NCBI RefSeq assembly: GCF_964340395.1
Contig: NC_135556.1
Span: 4,767,501-4,829,500, forward strand
Direction of reading: 5' to 3'
From: Glandiceps talaboti
Taxonomy: Eukaryota > Hemichordata > Enteropneusta > Spengelidae
Length of the DNA: 62,000 nt
Part shown: positions 50,101 to 59,100 of the stretch, piece after piece
Position numbering within the stretch: position 1 is the stretch's first letter
Layout: every line of letters begins with the position of its first letter
Position numbers and translations under genes: made by a program
Notes under the pieces: model-generated
What the model was told of the DNA's origin: nothing
Databases searched by the model: none
Seen by the model: only the letters and a program-made list of their open reading frames with translations

Positions 50101-53100
50101 CATAGACAAATGATGGAATCAATTATGTTTCTCTATTAAAGTCTGAATTGATTATGATTTGATGTCACTTTTCAGCTGAGATCAGCTCAACAACAATGTC
50201 TGATACTAAAGAGATTCAAGGATGCCTGGGTACTATGTCATTTCCTGAACAGTAAAGAAGCATGGCTAGATCTAGCTAAAGCTGCTATACAACACATGGA
50301 AGTGGACTTTGGTAAGTTGTCTTTATATAACAATATGATAGACCCGTTTGTTTCTCAGTGCTTTTGAAATTTTAATCTCACATTTCATATCAGATGGCTC
50401 CTCCATTCAAAGTTACACTAATGCTGTAGTGTATCTTTGCATGGTACATTAAAAGAATGCATTATGATGTAACTCACCAAACATTGACACCAGTCCTGTT
50501 TTGTATATCCCAATGCAGCAATAAGAGTGTATAGAAATATTGGTGAAGCCGGTATGGTTCTATCATTACAGAAGATACGGGTATGTACTAAATTATGAAA
50601 TATCTTACAAATCGTTCACTTTAACTGATACTTGTTGATTTGTATGGGGGACTATTAGAATGGAAAGGACACTATTGTCTGTTTCATGACTACAGCATAA
50701 CAACAAAACCAAAGGGTGCTGCTATTATTTGATAATCAAGTTGCAGTCTTACCCATAACTCAAACTAAAATACATGGTGGTACCAAGCGAGGCTTGACTT
50801 AGTAAAGAACTATTGTGGTGTGATTTGGGGGAGCAACTGTTCTTCTGACTCATGTTTATTTATTTATAAACGTTGTCTTATTTTTATCCCCACCTGAATG
50901 TAGGGCGTAGAAGATGGTAATTTGTTAGCTGGTTACCTGGCAATGTTTATGGAGGACTTCAGTCTTGCACAAGACCTCTATCTTGCTTCAACCAACCCTA
51001 TGGCAGCATTGGAGGTATTGTTATTTACTGTGATTACTGAATGCATACTTTATATTGTCACCGAATGTTTATTGGTGTACATTTTGCTAGGTAGCCAATA
51101 ATTCCTGATCTAGTCACTGAATATACATTGATGTACATTTCACTAGTTAGGTATTTGTTTGTACACAAAAACCTACGAGTTGTGTTGTACTATACGTGAA
51201 CTTTTACAGTTCAACAAACCCTTTATGTAATGGTGGTTGATTTCTTCATCAAAGTCTCCATTCTAGTGTTTTGTCTACTGATAAAATATACACAATGTAG
51301 TTCTCATTGTTCCCCAGTAATTATACTGTTTGATATCATAATTAACATAAACTTTTACTCTTGTCACCTGAATGCACTATATATTTCACTGACCATACAG
51401 TGAAACATTAATTTCACTGACCATACATTGTAATATCAGTTTCACTGACCATACATTGTAATATCAGTTTCACTGACCATACATTGTAATATCGGTTTCA
51501 CTGACCATACATTGTAATATCGGTTTCACTGACCATACATTGTAATATCGGTTTCACTGACCATACATTGTAATATCGGTTTCACTGACCATACATTGTA
51601 ATATCGGTTTCACTGACCATACATTGTAATATCGGTTTCACTGACCATACATTGTAATATCGGTTTCACTGACCATACATTGTAATATCGGTTTCACTGA
51701 CCATACATTGTAATATCGGTTTCACTGACCATACATTGTAATATCGGTTTCACTGACCATACATTGTAATATCGGTTTCACTGACCATACATTGTAATAT
51801 CGGTTTCACTGACCATACATTGTAATATCGGTTTCACTGACCATAAATTGTAACATCGGTTTCACTGACCATACATTTTAACATCGGTTTCACTAACCAT
51901 ACTTTGTAATATCGGTTTCACTGACCATACATTGTAATATCGGTTTCACTGACCATACATTGTAATATCGGTTTCACTGACCATACATTGTAATATCGGT
52001 TTCACTGACCATACATTGTAATATCGGTTTCACTGACCATACATTGTAATATCGGTTTCACTGACCATACATTGTAATATCGGTTTCACTGACCATACAT
52101 TGTAATATCGGTTTCACTGACCATACATTGTAATATCGGTTTCACTGACCATACATTGTAATATCGGTTTCACTAACCATACATTGTAATATCGGTTTCA
52201 CTGACCATACATTGTAATATCGGTTTCACTGACCATACATTGTAATATCGGTTTCACTGACCATACATTGTAATATCGGTTTCACTGACCATACATTGTA
52301 ATATCGGTTTCACTGACCATACATTGTAATATCGGTTTCACTGACCATACATTGTAATATCGGTTTCACTGACCATACATTGTAATATCGGTTTCACTGA
52401 CCATACATTGTAATATCGGTTTCACTGACCATACATTGTAATATCGGTTTCACTGACCATACATTGTAATATCGGTTTCACTGACCATACATTGTAATAT
52501 CGGTTTCACTGACCATACATTGTAATATCGGTTTCACTGACCATACATTGTAATATCGGTTTCACTGACCATACATTGTAATATCGGTTTCACTGACCAT
52601 ACATTGTAATATCGGTTTCACTGACCATACATTGTAATATCGGTTTCACTGACCATACATTGTCATTATAGATGAGGAGAGATCTACTACATTGGGACCA
52701 GGCATTGCAGTTAGCCAAGGCATTAGCTCCAGACCAGATACCATATATATCCAAGGAATATGCCCAACAACTGGAATTCACGTATGTTTACCATTGACCA
52801 TTTTATAGACATCATTAAAACTGTACTAGCTTCAACTGGAATGTATTTGAAAACTGTTTTGTTATATATAATGACTTTAATACTCCTAATATTGTTCACC
52901 ATGAGATGTATTGAATCACCGGTGGATTAACAGATTCATATAGTAGTACACATACATTGTAGTATGGTGCAATATATCCAATCAAATTGTTTTTAGGTCC
53001 GTACCCAAAAATCAGCACCTCCAATGAATCACAATTTCAACTTATTACTATACTTAGATAAAACAGATCTCTAAATGATATGTACAGTCATTGGTATTTT

Positions 53101-56100
53101 CAGAATTTTTAGTAAATGTATTGTTGGATGTCTGATCGAAAAGATGATACCCCAGTTAGAGCAAGTACAGTTTTAAAAGCTTTACAATGATATGCAGGCA
53201 ACTATGTCCAGTTCTGATTTGAATTCAAATTTGAGTGAGAAAAACTGTTGTCTAGCAAAGCTGTAGAAGAAATTGGTCATTGACAAAAAGACTGAGCTTA
53301 TTAAATTCTCAGGGTTCCACTCAAACTGCCTTGTTTAGTAATGTTATGATTTGTTTTTTTGTCATTTTCAGTGGTGATTATGGTAATGCCCTGACTCACT
53401 ATGAGAAAGGTATCACAAGAGATGAACAAGTGAGTATTATAATTATATAATAATAAGAATGTTAGTTTTTATACAGTGCTTTCCCAGACTGTCCTCAAAG
53501 TGCTTTATTCAACTATTCCACTAGTATTAGTAGATATTTACATTACTAAAGCATCTCAGTCTATAACTTAGGTACCACTTTTGCTAAAATCTAATAAAAA
53601 ATGAAACTGACCAAAAATATTCGTCAGCTTGGTAGATCCCATCGTTGCCAAACCACAACCTGTTTTACGGCACCGTTCATAACGAGCAGTCCCCACTCAG
53701 TCTTTATTTCAAAGTGTAGTGGAAGAAATAACAGCTCTGGTTTGCGAGAATGGGTAGATCCATTCAACCTTTTACCTCTGAGCTTTCAGTCTATCTTGGT
53801 CAACTATCATCCTCAGAGAAATGAACTGAATAGTTTGAAACCGGTTGTTCCATTATAGGTGTGTGGCAGGGCTAACAATTGTTCATTATACTTAGACCAA
53901 ATCACTGAAAAGTTCTGATGAATTTGACAAATCAGCAATGTATGTTTAAGTAGCATTTTCAGTATACTGTAAACCTGGACATTTTTGATGAAGACTTATT
54001 TTTGCTTATTTTGCTGGAAAACAAAATCACAAAAATAAATAGTGACTATTAAAAATGCCTCTTTGTAAATAAAGAGTGTAGTCTCAGAACACCAAGGTGG
54101 TGTGAGGTATAGTAAGTCCTAAAAATTAGTCTTTGAGAACTAGTGGAAGACTGTAAAATTGCAAAGTTTTCTAGTGGCGAAAATATCTAGGTTTACAGTA
54201 TTACAGTATAGTGATGAGATAGATGTACATTTAAACAAACAGATAATATCCACTGTTCATAATTACAGCAACGTGAACATGATGAAGCATGTGCAGCAGG
54301 CATAGCTAGAATGTCATTACGTATGGGTGATATACGACGTGGTGTCAACATGGCCATGAAGATGCCAAACAGAATGTTAAAGAAGGAGTGTGCATCCATT
54401 CTTGAAAGTATGAAACAATATGCAGAGTCCGCTATGCTGTATGAGAAAGGTGGTTACTTTGATAAAGCTGCAGCTGTTTATATCAGAAGTAAAAACTGGT
54501 AAGTTATTAATATTATCATCTACATTTTCAGAGAATGAACAAGACCGTGTAAAACTTCTCTTCTAGTATACTGGTTTCTGTTCATCGAAAATACTCACCT
54601 TTATTATACTACTATTGGGTTACCCTTTTGCTTTTAGCCTAACTTCGCAAAATAAAGTCGTGACCCCTGACCCACCTGTGGCTATCCCATGATGCCCCTT
54701 TTCCCGCCAGTACTAAATTTTGCGAGCGAAAGAAGACGTATATTTTCTTCGCTCACGACAAATTAGCCTTTTCAAGCCTTGGTGGATTTTTATAGCTGAC
54801 TTCTGTGGCACCCAAGTCCCTGGAAACCCAGCTGAGTCCTTTCTTTTATTCTTTTCATTCAATTGTGCTTGTTTTAAGCTTCGCTTTTCTTTGTTTGTTC
54901 TGTTTGTATTGAGCGGTCGTCTATTGTATTCCGTTACACGACCGTTTCATTCTTTTTCCGCTTTTGACTATTGTTTGTTTAAAGCGTGTTTTCAAACCAT
55001 GCTTCCGAACCAAAAGAAGGGGTCTTGTGGACATGTTTTCCACATAGAGGACCTCCACAAATTTTGCCCTTCTTGTCGGAAGTGTTCCCGTACTTCACCA
55101 TGCAAAACTGTATGCGGTCATTGGGCAGACGATCAGTGGCAGGAATTCGATAAACCTATTGAATCGTCACGTAAACCAAAATCAAAGCAGAGTAAGCGGA
55201 CCTCCGCTGCTCCGAGCACTGATTTAGATAAATTTTCAGGTAAGTCTTGTGTAAGTGTGGGTTCTCCCACGACAAAACGCCCTTCTGAGGGCGAGGTCTT
55301 AACCACAACGGGTTCTGAAGTACGGGTTTCTCGTGGACCTATGCAGGACTCGTCCGATAAGGGACGTCCTGATACGGGTATTGTTAGTGGAGAGTGTCCT
55401 GTAATTACAAACAGCCCCTCTTCCTACAAAGCTGATTCTCGTTCTCCGTCTCCGACACCTCAATATAGCGGTCGGTTTCGAGAACCTCCCAGGCGAACTG
55501 ACGTAAACCCTTCGAGCCGTCCACATACCGTTCAAGGGTCGTTCAGTGAACGTCAAACCATGCCGTCGAATAGTCTAGATTCTTCGCGTGGGGTAATACC
55601 GGAAGTCAAAAGACGCACTTCCCGTCCTACCGCTAGCGGATCACATGATCAGTCACCTGATCCTAGGTCGATACCATGGCCTCCTACGGGGACGCTACCA
55701 TATCCATTCAATGCTATGGGCTACCCACAAGGTGAAACTTCCACAGATTTGGATCCAAGACAAAATCCACTTCCTTGGACTGCCTTTGGCCAACCTACAG
55801 GGTTTTGGCCTCCACCTAATTATTGGTCACCTTATGGTTACCCCCCCACCATGGATACCCATCAGTCTAGGGGTCCTTGGGGAGGAGGGGATAGAGATAG
55901 AGAGAGGTCACGGCCGCCTTATGACCGTTCCCAGTGCCACCGTCGTTCACGCAATCCGCAAACGGAACGTGACATAGGGGTACTTCGATCTCGCAGAGAT
56001 CGCTCTCGTTCCCCACGCCGCTCGCACAGTCCACCGAGGCGTGGGGATCGTAGATCATCGCTTTCACCGAGACGCTCTTCCAGACCACGCATTCCGGTAA

Positions 56101-59100
56101 CGCGTGAAGAGCGTTCTCCCTCGTCTTCACCGACACGTTTCTGCCGCTTACAGGGCGAACGTTTCGGATCCCTATGGAGACGCGATCCCGATGAAATGTC
56201 CTTAACGGCCCCAGAGGATCGCGACCTCCTTGGGGGCGCTGACCATTCGGATGACGATCGGGTTAGACCGCCGCCCTCTGAATCAGAGGGGAGAGCGCCC
56301 TCTCCGGAACGCTTTGCTGATATTCCATTTAGTCAATGCGTTGAATGGGTTTATCAACAGTTCCCAGATAAATGTACCCGTCCCACTGCAACGAATTCGG
56401 TACAGTCTGAGACAAGCTTAGCGTTGGAGGGCCAACTCGAACAGACGGAGTATCAACCTGCTACACTCCCCCTCTCAGCTATGGTCACTTCAGTACAGGG
56501 TAAAGTGTCCTCAGAGGTTTGTGGCAAGGGTCCAGGTCAGCCGCCAATGCGAATGAATAGGTACCCTTGGTTCCGCTATCCAGGGAAACCTTATCGTACC
56601 CACGCAACCGATCAACGTGTCAACTTTCCAGAGCTGGACACTGATGCTGACGCTGTTGACCAAGATCGTGATGGTTTTAAGAATACTACCATTGATAATA
56701 AACACTTATCACGGTTAGGAGAAGGATACGCATTATCCCTTCGGATATTCTCCTCTATCGATTGGTTCCTTGCTACTACGGTGTCAGAGATGAGGTCCGC
56801 CCATCCTGACTCACAGAAGATATTTCGTCTGATGCAGGTAGTTAATAAAGCACTTAGCCACGTGACTGAGCAAACGACTAGGTCACGTGCTGCCTTGTTA
56901 CTCCTTCAGCGAGATGCTTTTCTGCGTCGTAACTCAATTGTGTTGCCAACAGAATTAAAACAGGAAGTTCGCGCAGCACCGATTGATGCACCTTCTCTAT
57001 TTGCTGGCACTTTGACTTCTATAGCTAACCGTGCCAGTGAAGCAAAGCAGCGGGAGCGTTTGATTTTTGACACTCCTCGTTCGAAACCGCATACAAACTT
57101 CAAACAGTCCCCAGTCAGTAGTAAGTCCCCTGTGACAAACATCTCACGAGGTTCACAGAGGGGTCGAGGACGGGGCAGACAGACTTCCCGAGGCCGTGGT
57201 AGAGGCAAGCCTCAGTGGTCTGTGACGAACAAAGACAGCAAACCCGGACCACCCTCAGAGAGGGGTGCAAGTGGTTTCGCGCAACATTCCTGACGGTGCT
57301 CCCGTCTTCTTTGCCGCCCCTACTACACCCTCTCAATCAAGCGTAGGGCCAGTAGGGGGAAGGCTCCTGTCATTCACCAAAGAGTGGCAGCTGATTACCG
57401 ACGATTCCTTGGTTCTTTCAATAGTAAGAGAGGGTTATCGCCTAGAGTTCGAACGTCACCCACCACTTACAACGTCTCCCTTTGTCACAGTGCTTCCAGG
57501 CAACAAGCAAAAAAGAGAAGCTCTGTTAGAAGCAATTCAAAAAAGGGGTAGTCAGACAGGTGAACGCTACCAATGCAGGTCCAGGGTTTTACAACCACCT
57601 GTTTTTGGTGCCAAAAAAATCGGGGGGGTGGCGCCCAATTCTGAACCTAACAGCACTGAACCAATTCATGACCGTGTCCAAGTTCAAGATGGAGACCACG
57701 CGATCCATTCTCGCCGCTGTTCAGCCAGGGGAATGGATGGCGTCAATCGATCTAAAGGACGCATATTTTCATGTACCGATTCACGATTCTGGCGCCCATC
57801 ATTACACCCCCTCTCTTTCAAGGTTCCTATTCGTCCGTCTCTCCGCTTGCACCTGCTTTGGTGGGTGGATGAGAACAATTTGCTAGAAGGGAGGTCCCTA
57901 GCGTATCAAAAAGCGAACCTGTCCCTTTTCACCGATGCTTCGAAAGAGGGATGGGGAGCCCACTGCGACTCCCAGGTGGCCTCAGGTCAGTGGGGGGGAG
58001 TAACAAGTCAGAGACACATCAACTGGTTAGAACTCAAGGCAGTCTTTCTAGCCCTAGTGCAATTCGAGACTCTGGTGTCGGCTCGCCACGTACTGCTCCA
58101 CTCCGACAATACGATAGTGGTAGCATATGTAAACAAATGGGGGGCACAAAGTCACCAGACCTCTGTTATCTGCTCTGGGACATGATGTTTTGGTGCAAAG
58201 AGAGGGACATAACCCTAAGAGCACGACATCTCCCCCAGGAGGTAGCAAATCAGGTCTTCGCTCACTGGGGAACCCCCCTGCTGGATCTCTTTGCAACTTA
58301 CCACAACGCAAAACTGCCAATGTTCGTAGCTCCAACTCCGGACACAAGGGCATTAGCGATGGATGCGCTGTCAATCTCATGGGAGGGAATATTAGCGTAT
58401 GCTTACCCTCCAATAGTGATTCTTCCTCTGGTCCTTCGCAAGGTACAGGAGGAGGATGTAGTCCTTATTCTGATAGCACTGCTATGGCCAAATCGGTCTT
58501 GGTTCCCTTGGCTTCTGTCTCTTCTAGTAGATTGCCCAATTCGGCTTCCACAGAGGACAGACCTTCTCTCTCAGGGTCGGAGCATTGTTCACCCCAGCCC
58601 AGAGAGTTTTCGTCTTCACGCATTCAAACTATCGAGAAATCCCTCGTTCAGAAAGGATTTTCTATTGACTCTGCCGCGGTTATCGCAAGACCGCAGCGGG
58701 CAAGTACTCTCAGCACTTACAACAGCAAATGGGAACGATTTTGTGATTGGTGTCAGCGAAGGCAGATTGATCCAATCCATATCACTACCAGAGACTTTGC
58801 AGACTTCTTGTTAGATCTCTTTAATGTTAAGAAATTTGCTGTAAAAACTATAATGGTATACCGCGCAGCAATTGCATCTACCATTAAGAGTACAGGAGGC
58901 AAAGACTTTGGTCAAGATAAAGTTTTGTCTAGCATGATTAGGCATTTCCATATCAAGCGTCCTCCTAAACCTATTTCGGTCCCTCAGTGGAATCTGGCAT
59001 TAGTCCTGAGGGTACTGGAGAAAGCTCCCTTTGAACCTATGCAATCAGTTTCATTGAGAGCAATGACACTCAAAACAGTCTTCCTCTTGGCCTTAGCGTC

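Noticed and set aside
55645-55977. 110-codon frame overlapping DIRS ORF1
   Set aside because: A shadow of the larger ORF1 frame; no independent motif.
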